Origin: Halogeometricum rufum
GTDB lineage: Archaea; Halobacteriota; Halobacteria; Halobacteriales; Haloferacaceae
Assembly (NCBI RefSeq): GCF_900112175.1
Contig: NZ_FOYT01000007.1
Span: 29,093 to 93,092 of the forward strand
Direction: 5' to 3'
DNA: 64,000 bases
The translations under genes were made by a program, and so were the position numbers. Below, piece after piece: positions 25,892 to 35,170 of the stretch; within the stretch, counting starts at the first letter, position 1; every line of letters starts with the position of its first letter. Under the pieces are notes generated by a model. That model was not told the DNA's origin. It saw only the letters and a program-made list of their open reading frames with translations, and searched no databases.

Positions 25892-26371
25892 ATGAGCAAA
25901 CTCGACGAGTTCCTCGCGGGCGACCGGCACGACGACGTGGCACTGTTCCTCACGCACGAGTACCTCGACAGCCAGGGTAAACTCCCGAACCTCGGCGAAG
26001 AGGTCGAGAACGGGTACGTCCTCGTCGTCCCCGGCGACGACGGGCGACAGGCCTTCGCCGCCGGGACGGGGATGGACGCGATGGAGTTCTCGCGGGCGGC
26101 GATGGACCGGAACGGCCACGTCGCGCGTGACCTCGGCGGCGGCGAGTGCCCGGACCGCGACGCTGACGAGAACCACCAGGCCGAGTTCATCTTCGCCTTC
26201 TCGGAGGCGCAGAACGAAGACGTCGGCGGCCTCTACGCCCGCGGCGAGGTGATTCACGCCTACGCCCACTGCGCCTGCGGGGCGTCCTACTCCGACAAGT
26301 GGGTCGTCGGCGAGGAGACGGAGACGGGCGTCCAACCCGGCGAGTCCGAACCCGCACACGCGGAGGAGTGA
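25892..26371 (+). CDS. DUF5807 family protein, haloarchaeal, unknown function
   Basis: 159 residues. It starts MSKLDEFLAGDRHDDVALFL and has a Cys/His patch (AYAHCACGASYSDKW). No catalytic motif is recognised. It follows DUF7112 by 46 bases on the same strand and has a TTTTACC element upstream (about 25861-25867), which may give it a separate promoter. Confidence 0.75.
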   Translation: MSKLDEFLAGDRHDDVALFLTHEYLDSQGKLPNLGEEVENGYVLVVPGDDGRQAFAAGTGMDAMEFSRAAMDRNGHVARDLGGGECPDRDADENHQAEFIFAFSEAQNEDVGGLYARGEVIHAYAHCACGASYSDKWVVGEETETGVQPGESEPAHAEE

Positions 26372-26402
26372 GCGACGCGTCCGAGGCGGCCGCTCGCCCG
26401 TG

Positions 26403-26543
26403 TTAGACCCCGATTTCCGTCACCCCGAGAATCGCGCCGCACTCCGAACACTCCCAGACAGTCGCGTCGGCCTCGAACTTGACGGCCGTGTCGCTCTCGA
26501 CTACCTCGACGAGTTCCGCTCCGCAGTCGGTGCAGTGACCCAT
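26403..26543 (-). CDS. 46-residue zinc-ribbon mini-protein
   Basis: Direct reading of the minus strand gives MGHCTDCGAELVEVVESDTA followed by ECSECGAILGVTEIGV. Two C-x2-C knuckles (CTDC, CSEC) form a zinc ribbon. A TATA-like CTTATTTG on the minus strand (about 26566-26573) is 25-30 bp upstream, so it is a leaderless gene. Function unknown; possibly protein or nucleic-acid binding. Confidence 0.75.
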   Translation of the reverse strand: MGHCTDCGAELVEVVESDTAVKFEADATVWECSECGAILGVTEIGV

Positions 26544-26622
26544 ACGGGCCGTCGAAGCCGAGTAGTCAAATAAGTGAGTCGTCGCGCCGTTCGGCGCCCG
26601 GGTCCCGTTCCGACCGTCGTCG

Positions 26623-27885
26623 CTACCGCTCAGTCTCGACGCCCTCGTCTTGGTCGTCGTCCGCCTCGGCTTCCGCGGCCGCCGCTTCCTCGGCTTCGAC
26701 GTCCTCGGCGACGCGTTCGAAGGCGGCGAGGATGACGCGCTTCGCGGCCGACCCGTTCGTCGTCCAGTGGTGCGCGTAGTCGAGCATGTCGTCGTAGATG
26801 TCCGGTTTACAGCCGGCGGCCTTCGGGTGGCCGCCGCCGTTTACCTGTCCGGCGACTTCGTGTGCGCGCTGGAACTCGTCCGTACCCCGGATGCTCGCGC
26901 TTCCGGCGGGCTTGACGATGACCGCGGCGTCGGTGCCGCGTTCGCGCAGGCCCTCGGCCACCTCGTTCTGCGAACACCGGCCGTACGTGACGCCGACGGT
27001 CCACGGGCCGACCTGCGTTATCTCCGCCCGGTCGAGGGCGGCGTCGATGAGTTCCTGTTTCTCCACGCGGCGGAGTTCGATGAACTGCTCGACGACGGGC
27101 GGCAGGTCGACGCCGTACGCGCCGACGACGGTGACGTACTCCTCGGGGCTCACCCAGTAGGCGTAGTCCGACAGGTCGTCGCTGCGTTCGTCCTCCTTCA
27201 GCCACAGGTCGTGGTCGCGGGTGACCGCGGCGAGTTCCGCCCACCGGTCGTCGAACTCGTAGTCCAACGAATCGAGAGTCACGTCCGTCGAACACACCTC
27301 GTCGGACTCGCCGACGACGAGTTCGACGCCGGCGTCGCGGACGGCGGCCAGCACGTCGTCGCCCCACTGGTGGTGGTCGTACCACGAGACGGACGACGCG
27401 CGTTCGACGAGGGCGGCCAGTTCGTCGTCGACGTACTCGTACTCGTCGGGGCAGAGGTCGCAGACGTAGGCGTCGATGCCCTCGGGGGCGTGCTTCGCGA
27501 CGCGTTCGAGCGCGTCGTCCAGCGAGTACGGCCCCGCGCCGACGAGTGCGACCGTCGACTTCGGCGCGTCCTCGTCTTCGTCGTCCTCGTCTTCGTCGTC
27601 TATCGGTCCCGTCGCCTCCCAGCGCTCGACGCGACGGGCCACGTCGTCCTCGAACGTCGCTACGTCGAGGGCGGCGCCGTACATCTCCCGCACGAGGGCG
27701 ACGCAGCCGAGTCCGTCGGCGTCCGTGTCGGCGATTACGACGGCTTCGGCGTCCTCGACGGCCTCCTTCACTCGCTCCTCTGCGCGCTCCTCGTCCAGCG
27801 AATCGGGGTAGAAGAAGCCCGCGCCGGGCAACTGCGACTTCCGCGAGAGCGACAGCCGAGAGCTGTCGATGAGTTCCTCGTCCAT
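26623..27885 (-). CDS. DHH/DHHA1 family phosphoesterase (RecJ-like)
   Basis: 420 residues. Motif I is D53-T-D55-A-D57-G (VVIADTDADGLG), motif III is Y-D-H-H-Q, and the DHHA1 glycine loop is GGGHPKAAG. These are Mn2+-dependent phosphodiesterases that act on single-stranded DNA/RNA ends or dinucleotides. A very acidic loop (DDEDEDDEDED) near 98-110 and an Ala/Glu tail are lineage decorations. Which RecJ-like subgroup it is cannot be decided here. Confidence 0.9.
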   Translation of the reverse strand: MDEELIDSSRLSLSRKSQLPGAGFFYPDSLDEERAEERVKEAVEDAEAVVIADTDADGLGCVALVREMYGAALDVATFEDDVARRVERWEATGPIDDEDEDDEDEDAPKSTVALVGAGPYSLDDALERVAKHAPEGIDAYVCDLCPDEYEYVDDELAALVERASSVSWYDHHQWGDDVLAAVRDAGVELVVGESDEVCSTDVTLDSLDYEFDDRWAELAAVTRDHDLWLKEDERSDDLSDYAYWVSPEEYVTVVGAYGVDLPPVVEQFIELRRVEKQELIDAALDRAEITQVGPWTVGVTYGRCSQNEVAEGLRERGTDAAVIVKPAGSASIRGTDEFQRAHEVAGQVNGGGHPKAAGCKPDIYDDMLDYAHHWTTNGSAAKRVILAAFERVAEDVEAEEAAAAEAEADDDQDEGVETER

Positions 27886-28016
27886 ACCGGTGCGAGGGGG
27901 GCGGGGGTGAAAATCTCCGTGGTCCGCGGGTGCCGCGTCGGTCCGCGCGACTCGCCGATTTCGCCGGTTCGGCGTCCCGCCCGCCTCCTCTCGGGCCGGA
28001 GTGCGACCGTCCCCGT

Positions 28017-28481
28017 TCAGGCCGACTCGGGCGTCCCCTGCGGTCCGTCCATCTCGTCGTCGGCCAACTGCCGAACCGTCAGCACGGGAACCGGACAGGT
28101 GCGGACGACGCGTTCGGCGACGGAGCCGATGAGAAACCGGTTCTCGCCGTGTCGGCCGCGGGTCCCCATCGCCACCACGTCGGCGTCGACGTCGCGGGCG
28201 TAGTCGCCGACGACGGTCGCCGGTCGCCCCTCTCGGACGGCCGTCGTGACGTCTCTGTCCGTCGATTCGGCCACCTCCTGGAGCGCGCGCTCCCCGCGTT
28301 CGGTCAGTGCCTCGCGCATCTCCTCGCGGAGTCGGTCGGGCGAGGAGTCCACCTCGCTGGCGTCGATGACGTACAGCGCGTGGACCGACGCGTCGAACCG
28401 GTCGGAGAGGTCGAGGGCGACGTCCACGGCCCGACGGACGCTCTCGGACCCGTCCGTCGCGATGACGATGGTGTCGAACAT
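28017..28481 (-). CDS. universal stress protein UspA
   Basis: 154 residues from the ATG at 28481. It starts MFDTIVIATDGSESVRRAVD and ends with the ATP loop GTRGRHGENRFLIGSVAERVV, followed by CPVPVLTVR. The G-x2-G-x9-G-S motif is intact, so ATP binding is expected. It is divergent from another UspA gene at 28578 with under 100 bp between, and the two may share control. Confidence 0.92.
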   Translation of the reverse strand: MFDTIVIATDGSESVRRAVDVALDLSDRFDASVHALYVIDASEVDSSPDRLREEMREALTERGERALQEVAESTDRDVTTAVREGRPATVVGDYARDVDADVVAMGTRGRHGENRFLIGSVAERVVRTCPVPVLTVRQLADDEMDGPQGTPESA

Positions 28482-28577
28482 GGGCGGCGGTTCGTCAGCC
28501 CGCGGCATAAAACCAGTCGGGAGAATCGGTGGCCCGCGGGGTGGGTATTTTTGACCGCGGCCGTCGCATGGCCGGGT

Positions 28578-29036
28578 ATGAGCGACCGACGCCCGATGGA
28601 CGTGGAGCTGGTTCTCGTCCCCGTAGACCGGAGCGAGGAGTCCGCGAACGCCGTCGAACACGCCGCCGCCGTCGCCGCGGAGTACGACGCGGCGGTGCAC
28701 GCCGTCCACGTCCTCGGCGAGGACGTGGTCCGCGCCATCGAGACCGGCGTGGTCGACGACGAGGACGTGGTGGCCGACAGCGACGCCATCCAGGAGTCCG
28801 CCCACGACATCGCCGACCGCTACGGCGTCGCACTGTCGACCTCTGTCGCCTACGGCTTCTCGACGAAGATGAAGCTCAGACACCCCGGGAGCGTCGTCCT
28901 CGACACCGCCGAAGAACTCGACGCGGACTTCATCGTCGTCCCGCGCGAACCCGTCTCGGGCGACCCCGGCGAGGTCCTCGCGAAGGCGGCCGAGTACGTC
29001 CTCCTCTACGCCAGCCAGCCCGTCCTCTCCGTGTAA
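28578..29036 (+). CDS. universal stress protein family, without the standard ATP loop
   Basis: 152 residues (VELVLVPVDRSEESANAVEH ... ADFIVVPREPVSGDPGEVLA). The overall UspA order is kept, but the G-x2-G-x9-G-S/T loop is replaced by VPREPVSGDPGEVLAK, so classical ATP binding is doubtful. It ends in VLLYASQPVLSV. It is divergent to the ATP-binding UspA at 28017-28481. Confidence 0.85.
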   Translation: MSDRRPMDVELVLVPVDRSEESANAVEHAAAVAAEYDAAVHAVHVLGEDVVRAIETGVVDDEDVVADSDAIQESAHDIADRYGVALSTSVAYGFSTKMKLRHPGSVVLDTAEELDADFIVVPREPVSGDPGEVLAKAAEYVLLYASQPVLSV

Positions 29037-29084
29037 CCGACGCCTCGCTTCGCGACCCGCCGTCCCGTCGCCGTCTCCGGCCTC

Positions 29085-29633
29085 TCAGTCGCCGTCGCCC
29101 TCGGTGAGGCGGAGCGTCATCTCCATCTCGAAGCTCTCCGAATCGCTCGTCTCGAAGCCGATTTTCTTGTAGAGACCCACCGCGGGGCGGTTCCACCGCT
29201 CGACCGTGAGCCACACCTTCTCGACGTCGTTGGCGTCGCCGTAACCGAGGAGCGCCTCGATGAGGTGCGTCCCGATGCCCGCCTCCTGGTACGCCTGCAG
29301 GACGAAGATGGCGAGTTCGTAGGCGTCGCCGTCGGGAACGAGCGTCGCGTGACCGGCCGCCTCGTCGCCGTTCCACGCGACGACGTTCAGACACTCCTCG
29401 TCGAGGATGTTGTCGAGCCAGTCGCGGATGCGACGCTCCTGTCCCGGCGGGATGCCCTGCGCCCTGTCGGCGGGGTCGAACGATTCGTACATCGAGACGA
29501 GCGCCTCGAACTGCTCGTCCGTCCCGTCGTACGGGCGAATCTCGATGGTTCGTTCGTCGCGGTCTTCGAACGCCACCGGCGGGGATTCGAACGGCCCGGC
29601 GACTTCGTCGGGGTAGCGGCGTGACTCGCTCAT
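29085..29633 (-). CDS. GNAT family N-acetyltransferase
   Basis: 182 residues. The acetyl-CoA loop is EAGIGTHLIEALL (Q/R-x-x-G-x-G/A form) after a strand AIFVLQAYQ, with the later YKKIGFETSDSESFEMEM motif. It acetylates an amino group on an unknown small molecule or protein. Its ATG overlaps the stop of the upstream UspA gene by 4 nt (ATGA), so the two are cotranslated. Confidence 0.9.
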   Translation of the reverse strand: MSESRRYPDEVAGPFESPPVAFEDRDERTIEIRPYDGTDEQFEALVSMYESFDPADRAQGIPPGQERRIRDWLDNILDEECLNVVAWNGDEAAGHATLVPDGDAYELAIFVLQAYQEAGIGTHLIEALLGYGDANDVEKVWLTVERWNRPAVGLYKKIGFETSDSESFEMEMTLRLTEGDGD

Positions 29634-29998
29634 CGGACCAAGGACACCGTGACGTGCGAGTTCAGCAGGACGAACTCGGCGATGCTCCCGATGTTTATCT
29701 TCCCCATCGGACTCGTCTCCCCGCCGCCGAGCACTATCTGGTCGAAACCCTCAGACTCGGCCGTCTCGACCAGTCGGCTGCCGGGGTCGCCGTCGAGGTG
29801 TCGAATCTCGGCGTCGACGCCCTCGGCGTCGAGCATCTCCCGAACCGTCTCCGTTACCTCCTCGCGCGACCGGTCCGACGAGGGGTTCTCGACGACCGCG
29901 ACGGTCAACTCGTCACCCGCGACGGCCGCCCGTGCCACCGTCTGCTCGGCGGCGCGTATCGAGTCGTCGCTCCCGCCGACTCCCAAGAGCACCTTCAT
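29630..29998 (-). CDS. universal stress protein UspA, short
   Basis: 122 residues, a single domain (MKVLLGVGGSDDSIRAAEQT ... VLGGGETSPMGKINIGSIAE). The loop G-G-G-E-T-S-P-M-G-K replaces the common G-x2-G form but ends in the usual GSIAEFVLL. It is the first gene of a two-gene operon with the GNAT acetyltransferase, which might modify it. That link is inference. Confidence 0.88.
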   Translation of the reverse strand: MKVLLGVGGSDDSIRAAEQTVARAAVAGDELTVAVVENPSSDRSREEVTETVREMLDAEGVDAEIRHLDGDPGSRLVETAESEGFDQIVLGGGETSPMGKINIGSIAEFVLLNSHVTVSLVR

Positions 29999-30119
29999 GA
30001 GACGTGGTGTCGCGGCCGCGGTAAAAAACAGTTACCCGTCTCGGCGGGTCGACCCGCTCTCGTCGCGTCCGCGACCGGTCGACGGAATCCTTTTCCGCCG
30101 TGGGGGGAAACCCCGCGGT

Positions 30120-30968
30120 ATGACCGACGAGGACCCGACGACGCCGGACCGCGACGGCCGGTCCGACGCCGAACCGGGCGCGCGGACGACCGAGGACGCG
30201 GTGCGAACCGACGACGGCGAGACGCCGGACCGCGACGGCCGAGTGGCGGTCGGGGACGACTCGCGGGCGGCCGACGGGACGGGGGACGACGAGGCCGCCG
30301 GAGACGACGTGACCGGCGGCGACGACGGCGAGACCGTCGAGAGCGGCGGTGACGACGCCGATGCCGACACGTCCACCGACCCCGACGCCGGGAGCGAAAC
30401 CGCCGCGGCGGGCGAGTCGGCCGCCGGCGACGCGGCGACGGACGCCGATGACCCCGAGATTCCGCGCGACGTGCAGAAGTACGCGCGCTTCAAGAAGATG
30501 GACGGCGCGCAGTACGACCGGGTCAACGAGTTCCTCCGCGACCGAACGTACGTCACGGCCCGCGAGTGGGCCATCGCGCGCCTCTGTGCGGACTTCCGGA
30601 CCGAGACGGGCGTCGAGATGACGAAGATAGGCGAGAACCTGCCCGAACTCGTCCCGTTCATGACCGACACGTACACCCCGCAGGCCGTCAATCAGGCCCG
30701 GTCGTCGTTCGAGGGGAAGGTGCGGAAGGCGGGAGCGACGTTCCTCTACGGCGCGATGTCGGGGTTCTTCACGGCCGAGGAACTCGACGAGTTGATGTAC
30801 GAGGTGACCGAGGTGGCGAAGTTCCTGCTCGAAGTCGAGGGGGTGGACCTCTCCGTCGAGGACGAACTCGAGGCCGAGGAACGAATCTCCAGCGTGATGC
30901 GCGAAGTGCGCGACGCGAGCGCCGACCTCCGCGAGGAGGAACTGGCAGACGACGCCGGCGACGACTGA
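30120..30968 (+). CDS. DUF5806 family protein with long acidic N-terminus
   Basis: 282 residues. The first 110 are low-complexity Asp/Gly/Thr/Ala-rich sequence with repeated DRDG units. The conserved helical part starts at IPRDVQKYARFKKMDGAQYD and ends in an acidic tail. The family is restricted to haloarchaea and has no known function. No membrane segment or signal is present. A disordered acidic head fits a high-salt protein-interaction region. Confidence 0.8.
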   Translation: MTDEDPTTPDRDGRSDAEPGARTTEDAVRTDDGETPDRDGRVAVGDDSRAADGTGDDEAAGDDVTGGDDGETVESGGDDADADTSTDPDAGSETAAAGESAAGDAATDADDPEIPRDVQKYARFKKMDGAQYDRVNEFLRDRTYVTAREWAIARLCADFRTETGVEMTKIGENLPELVPFMTDTYTPQAVNQARSSFEGKVRKAGATFLYGAMSGFFTAEELDELMYEVTEVAKFLLEVEGVDLSVEDELEAEERISSVMREVRDASADLREEELADDAGDD

Positions 30969-31133
30969 GGCGGTTCGAGCGACGGTCCGGCCGGACCGAC
31001 CACTCCTCCCGTACGTTCAAATACCGGACCGGGGCCACTCCCGACGTGCTCTGACCCTCGCCCCGGGTCGGTCAGCGGTCGTCCGGCGCTCGACTCGGGG
31101 ACGCGACGCCGCCGGCTGTTCGCCCTTCCGAGC

Positions 31134-32432
31134 CTACTCCCGGACGTTCTCGCCGACCGCGTCGCCGAACGCGCCGTCCTCGTAGACGACGTGCCCGCGC
31201 ACCAGCGTCGTCTCCGGGAAGACGCCGCGCATCCCCTCGAACGGCGTCCACCCGCACTTCGAGTGCAGGTCCGCGCCGCGAATCTCCCGCGAGTCCTCGG
31301 GGTCGAACAGGACGAGGTCCGCGTCCGACCCGGCCTCGACGCGGCCCTTCGACGGCAGGTCGAAGATGCCGGCGGCGTTGGCGGCGGTCACGTCGCGGAC
31401 TCGTTCGTACGAGACGGTCCCCTTCCGCGCCTCCTCCAACAGGAGCGGTAGCATCGTCTCGACGCCGGGCACCCCGCTGGGGGCGTCCCAGAGGCCGACG
31501 TCTTTCTCCGCGCGGGTGTGCGGCGCGTGGTCGGTGGCGACGACGTCGACGTCGCCGGCGACGAGTCGCTCCCACATCCCCGCGCGGCGGTCTTCGCTGC
31601 GGAGCGGGGGGTTCATCCGGCCGTACGTGCCCAACTCGCTGGCGTCCGCACGCGAGAGGAACAGGTGGTGCGGCGTCACCTCGCAGGTGGCGCCGCCGGC
31701 CTTCGCGGCGTCGACGCCCTCGGGCGTGCTCGTGTGGGCGATGTGGACGTCCGCGTCCGACTCCGCGCCCACCTCGACGGCGCGTTCGACGGCGGCTTCC
31801 TCGGCCGCCGCGGCGCGGTACTGGCTCCACACGTCGGCGTCCGCCGCCTCGCCGGTGCCGCCCGCGTCCCGTTCCCGCGCGGACTCGTCGAACAGGGTCG
31901 CGTCCTCGGCGTGGACGGTGACGGTCACGTCCGCCTCGGCCGCCCGCGCGACGGCGTCGGCGAACAGGTCCACTTCGATGCCCATGTCGCCCGTCGAGTC
32001 GGCCAGGAACACCTCACCGAGTGCGAACAGCGGCCGGTCGAACAGCGAGTCGGGGTCCCAGTCGGCGGTGACGCCGCCGCTGATGCCGAAGTCGACGACG
32101 GACGCCGCGGCCAGCGCCTCCTTCTCGTCGAACGCCGCGCCCGTCGTCGTCGGCGGCGTGGTGTTCGGCTGGTCGGCGACGACGGTGACGCCGCCCGCGG
32201 CGGCGCTCTGCGACCCCGTCTCCCACGTCTCCTTGTGCGAGAAGCCGGGTTCCCGGAAGTGGACGTGCGGGTCTATCGCGCCCGGGAACAGCATCTTCCC
32301 CGTCGCGTTCATCACCCGCTCGTCCGCGCGCGGTTCAAGCGACTCCTCGACGGCGGCGATGGTCTCGCCTTCGACTCGAACGTCGCGGACGCGGCCGTCG
32401 GCCAGCGTCGCGCCGGTGACGAGTAGTGACAT
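31134..32432 (-). CDS. pyrC: dihydroorotase, amidohydrolase family
   Basis: 432 residues from the ATG at 32432. The metal motif D-P-H-V-H-F-R-E-P-G, then TVTVHAED, HIAHTSTPEG and the catalytic D-H-A-P-H-T identify a dihydroorotase/allantoinase-type zinc hydrolase. It closes carbamoyl-aspartate to dihydroorotate in pyrimidine synthesis. Allantoinase is an alternative, but haloarchaeal pyrC has this same pattern. There is no other pyr gene nearby. Confidence 0.88.
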   Translation of the reverse strand: MSLLVTGATLADGRVRDVRVEGETIAAVEESLEPRADERVMNATGKMLFPGAIDPHVHFREPGFSHKETWETGSQSAAAGGVTVVADQPNTTPPTTTGAAFDEKEALAAASVVDFGISGGVTADWDPDSLFDRPLFALGEVFLADSTGDMGIEVDLFADAVARAAEADVTVTVHAEDATLFDESARERDAGGTGEAADADVWSQYRAAAAEEAAVERAVEVGAESDADVHIAHTSTPEGVDAAKAGGATCEVTPHHLFLSRADASELGTYGRMNPPLRSEDRRAGMWERLVAGDVDVVATDHAPHTRAEKDVGLWDAPSGVPGVETMLPLLLEEARKGTVSYERVRDVTAANAAGIFDLPSKGRVEAGSDADLVLFDPEDSREIRGADLHSKCGWTPFEGMRGVFPETTLVRGHVVYEDGAFGDAVGENVRE

Positions 32433-32480
32433 ACCCCTCCGTCCCACGCGGAGAGGGTAAGCCTCGCGGTTGCGGGCCGG

Positions 32481-33200
32481 TCAGTCGCCCGTCGACCCGG
32501 CCACCTCGACCACCCGTGGCTCGGTGTCGCCGACGAACGCGTCTTCGAGTGCGCGGGCGACGCGTTCGGGGTCGGCGGGGCCGCCGCCGCGGGCGACGCT
32601 CCCGACCGAATCGGGGTCGAACGGCACGTCGATGGCCTCGTACACCGGTTCGAGCACGGCGGCTATCTCCGCGTGGTCGGCGACGACGACGACGCCGGAG
32701 ACGAGTGCCACCTCGCGTCGGATGCGCTGTGCGATGCCGCAAATCTTCCCGTGCGCTTGCACCGAGTGGTCGCCCGGACAGAACGACGCGGGTGGTTCGC
32801 CCCGCCTCGCCGGGACGCCGAGCGACCGCAGGGCGCGGACGACGCCCGTCGTCGCCGTCTCGTAGCGGTCGTCCATTCCGGTCCGATCGTTCGCGACGGG
32901 GACGGCGGAGGCGAACGCAACCGTCCGTCCCGTGTAGGCGACGGCGCGCCCGCCGACGCTTCGTTCGAGCGCCGGAAACCCCCGCGACTCGGCCGCCTCG
33001 CGCGCCGTCTCGTAGCCGTCGGCGTGCGCGTCGCGCCGCCCGAACGCCACCTGCCGGTGCGGCGTCCACGCGCGGAACGCCGGGACGCCCGTCTCGGCGG
33101 TTTCCTCGCCCATCGCCTCCGTCGCGCCCCGGTCGGCCTCCCGCGTCGCCGCCCGTCCGCGGACGATTCGGACCACCCTTCCGCCACGCTCGCCGGTCAT
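32481..33200 (-). CDS. lipoate-protein ligase/octanoyltransferase family protein
   Basis: 239 residues. The fold motifs are RSVGGRAVAYTGRTVAFASA, in place of the RRxSGGGAVxHD loop of LplA, and the catalytic Lys region VQAHGKICGIAQRI. It should transfer lipoyl or octanoyl groups to a lipoyl domain Lys. The altered glycine loop is typical of archaeal relatives and leaves the exact substrate open. It follows pyrC's start by about 50 bp on the same strand. Confidence 0.8.
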   Translation of the reverse strand: MTGERGGRVVRIVRGRAATREADRGATEAMGEETAETGVPAFRAWTPHRQVAFGRRDAHADGYETAREAAESRGFPALERSVGGRAVAYTGRTVAFASAVPVANDRTGMDDRYETATTGVVRALRSLGVPARRGEPPASFCPGDHSVQAHGKICGIAQRIRREVALVSGVVVVADHAEIAAVLEPVYEAIDVPFDPDSVGSVARGGGPADPERVARALEDAFVGDTEPRVVEVAGSTGD

Positions 33201-33252
33201 ACCGTCCGACAGGTCCCGACGCGCCTAAGCCCTCCCGGTCCCCCGTCTCGGC

Positions 33253-34194
33253 ATGGACGGCCACGAGTCGCGCGTCGCGGACGCGCCCGAATCCGTGTCG
33301 GCGTCGGCGCCGGCGTACCCGGCGGACGCGGACGACGCGGTGACGCTCCCGGCGTCGGTGCTCCGGCGCTACCGGCGGTTCTCGCTCTACAACTCCCCGT
33401 ATCCGGCCCACGACCACGGCTGCGCGATAGACCTCTATCCGGCGTCGAACGAGGGTCTCTCGCCCGTCGCGGGCGAGGTGCTGGAGACGCGGACGGTGCG
33501 CGCGCCGCCGAAGCCGTACGCGCACGACGAGGAGTACCTGATTCTCGTGGACGCGGGCGACTGCGTCGCGCGGATTCTCCACGTCGAACCGGCCGTCGAA
33601 GCCGGAGACAGCGTCGCCGTCGGCGACTCCCTCGGGCCCATGGTCCGCTCGGGTTTCTTCGCGCCGTGGGTCGGCAACCACGTCCACGTCGGGTTCAGGC
33701 GGCACGACCAGAACCTCCGGCGCGCCACCGGGTCGCTCCCCGTCGTCGCCGACGCGCCGGTCGAACCCCTCGCGTGGGGCGGCACCGGCACCGTCGTCGA
33801 GACGGCGGCGACGTACGCCCTCCTCGACAGTCCCGACCACCCCGCGCCGGGGGAGGCGTTCGCGGGCATCGCCGCCGACGACGGCCGCGTCCTCGACGGC
33901 GGGTTCGGGCACTACGCGGCCGGCGGCGCCCTCACCGCCGGGGCCGCCGAGGCGACTGATTCGACGGCGGTGTCGCTGCTCGGCCACCCGATAGGGACGG
34001 CGCGCGGCCGAGACGTCGCGTGGCGCGACGTGGACGTGCTGGCCAACGGCGAGCGAATCACCGGGCTCTCGCTGTTCGCGGCGCTGGACCCCGAGTTCGG
34101 CGCGAAACTCGTCTGTCCCGGTCACGACTTCGCCGTCGGCGACGAGGTTCGGGTGACGATACGCGACAGCGACGACCCGATACGGCTGGGGTGA
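33253..34194 (+). CDS. LytM/M23-like fold protein, cytosolic, unknown substrate
   Basis: 313 residues, no signal peptide. Residues 45-160 resemble the M23/duplicated hybrid fold: HDHGCAIDLYP (compare H-x-G-x-D), a central VARILHVEPAVEAGDSVAVG, and H-V-H-V-G-F (compare H-x-H). These would bind zinc. M23 enzymes cut peptidoglycan, which archaea lack, so the protein has another job. The second half (about 170-313) is a beta-rich domain of unknown type. Its start is divergent from the lipoate ligase gene with a 52-bp gap. Confidence 0.65.
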   Translation: MDGHESRVADAPESVSASAPAYPADADDAVTLPASVLRRYRRFSLYNSPYPAHDHGCAIDLYPASNEGLSPVAGEVLETRTVRAPPKPYAHDEEYLILVDAGDCVARILHVEPAVEAGDSVAVGDSLGPMVRSGFFAPWVGNHVHVGFRRHDQNLRRATGSLPVVADAPVEPLAWGGTGTVVETAATYALLDSPDHPAPGEAFAGIAADDGRVLDGGFGHYAAGGALTAGAAEATDSTAVSLLGHPIGTARGRDVAWRDVDVLANGERITGLSLFAALDPEFGAKLVCPGHDFAVGDEVRVTIRDSDDPIRLG

Positions 34195-34236
34195 GCCGGC
34201 GTCTCCGCGGCGCCCGGACGGACTTTCCCGGTCCCG

Positions 34237-35022
34237 TCACTCCGCTTCTTCCGACCCGCGGGCCTGTACGACGTGGGTGAAGGTACCGATACCGAGTCCG
34301 CCGACGAGGTTTCCGGCGGTGACGACGACGGTGGTCTCGACTATCGCCGCGACGCCGATGGGGGCGCCGGACCGGACGCCGAAGAGGACGTGGAGGACGG
34401 TGACGACGACGTGACTGAACGGGCCCAGCGCCAACAGGACGCCGACGACGTACGAGAGGAGGATTCGACTCACGCTCTCTTCGACCGCCGACAGCGAGAA
34501 CGACAGCATCGTGACGAGGACGCCGCCGGAGATGGCGTCGGCGAACTCCGCCCACCGGCCGCGAGAGACGATCTCCGAGGAAGTCGTTCGAAACACGTGC
34601 TCGGTTCCCGGCGGCAACGCCCCCTCGACGGTGAGGATGGCGACCATCAGGCCGCCGCCGACGAGGTTGAAGACGAACGTGACGCTCCAGAGGCGGAAGA
34701 GCGCGCCGACCATGTACGACCCGGACGCTTCGACGGCTCTCACCGCCGGGTCCAAGAAGTTCTCGCTGAACAACTCGGCCCGTCCGATCACCAGGAAGAC
34801 GACTCCGGTCCCGAGGGCGAGAGCGCCGCCGAGATGTGCCAGCGAGCCGAATTCGGCTTTCAGGTTCGCCTCCACGATGCCCAGCGCCGCCATCCCGAAG
34901 GTGATCGTGAACCCCGCGATGAACGCCGTCGCCACCAGTTCCAGCAGCGACTGGTTCAGGCGTCGGTCGCCCTCCTCGGCCGCGCGTTCGTACACCTCGC
35001 GTGGGGTCGGTGCCGTAGACAT
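34237..35022 (-). CDS. formate/nitrite transporter (FNT) family channel
   Basis: 261 residues with about six membrane helices. The family patterns LVATAFIAGFTITFGMAALG and IGRAELFSENFLDP are present, and the second half includes NLVGGGLMVAILT and GNLVGGLGIGTF. FNT proteins pass formate, nitrite, hydrosulfide or short-chain acids; the substrate is not visible. It stands alone between two unrelated plus-strand genes. Confidence 0.9.
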   Translation of the reverse strand: MSTAPTPREVYERAAEEGDRRLNQSLLELVATAFIAGFTITFGMAALGIVEANLKAEFGSLAHLGGALALGTGVVFLVIGRAELFSENFLDPAVRAVEASGSYMVGALFRLWSVTFVFNLVGGGLMVAILTVEGALPPGTEHVFRTTSSEIVSRGRWAEFADAISGGVLVTMLSFSLSAVEESVSRILLSYVVGVLLALGPFSHVVVTVLHVLFGVRSGAPIGVAAIVETTVVVTAGNLVGGLGIGTFTHVVQARGSEEAE

Positions 35023-35170
35023 ATTCCGAAACTACCCGGAGCGGAAGAAATAGTGGTGACGGCGGTGCGGTCGGGGTCGTCGGCGTCGGGGCTACCCGTC
35101 TCCCGAACGCGGCGACAACTTTGAACGCGTCACCGGTGGTTACATACGGGTCGCCGTCGCCTACGTCGGT

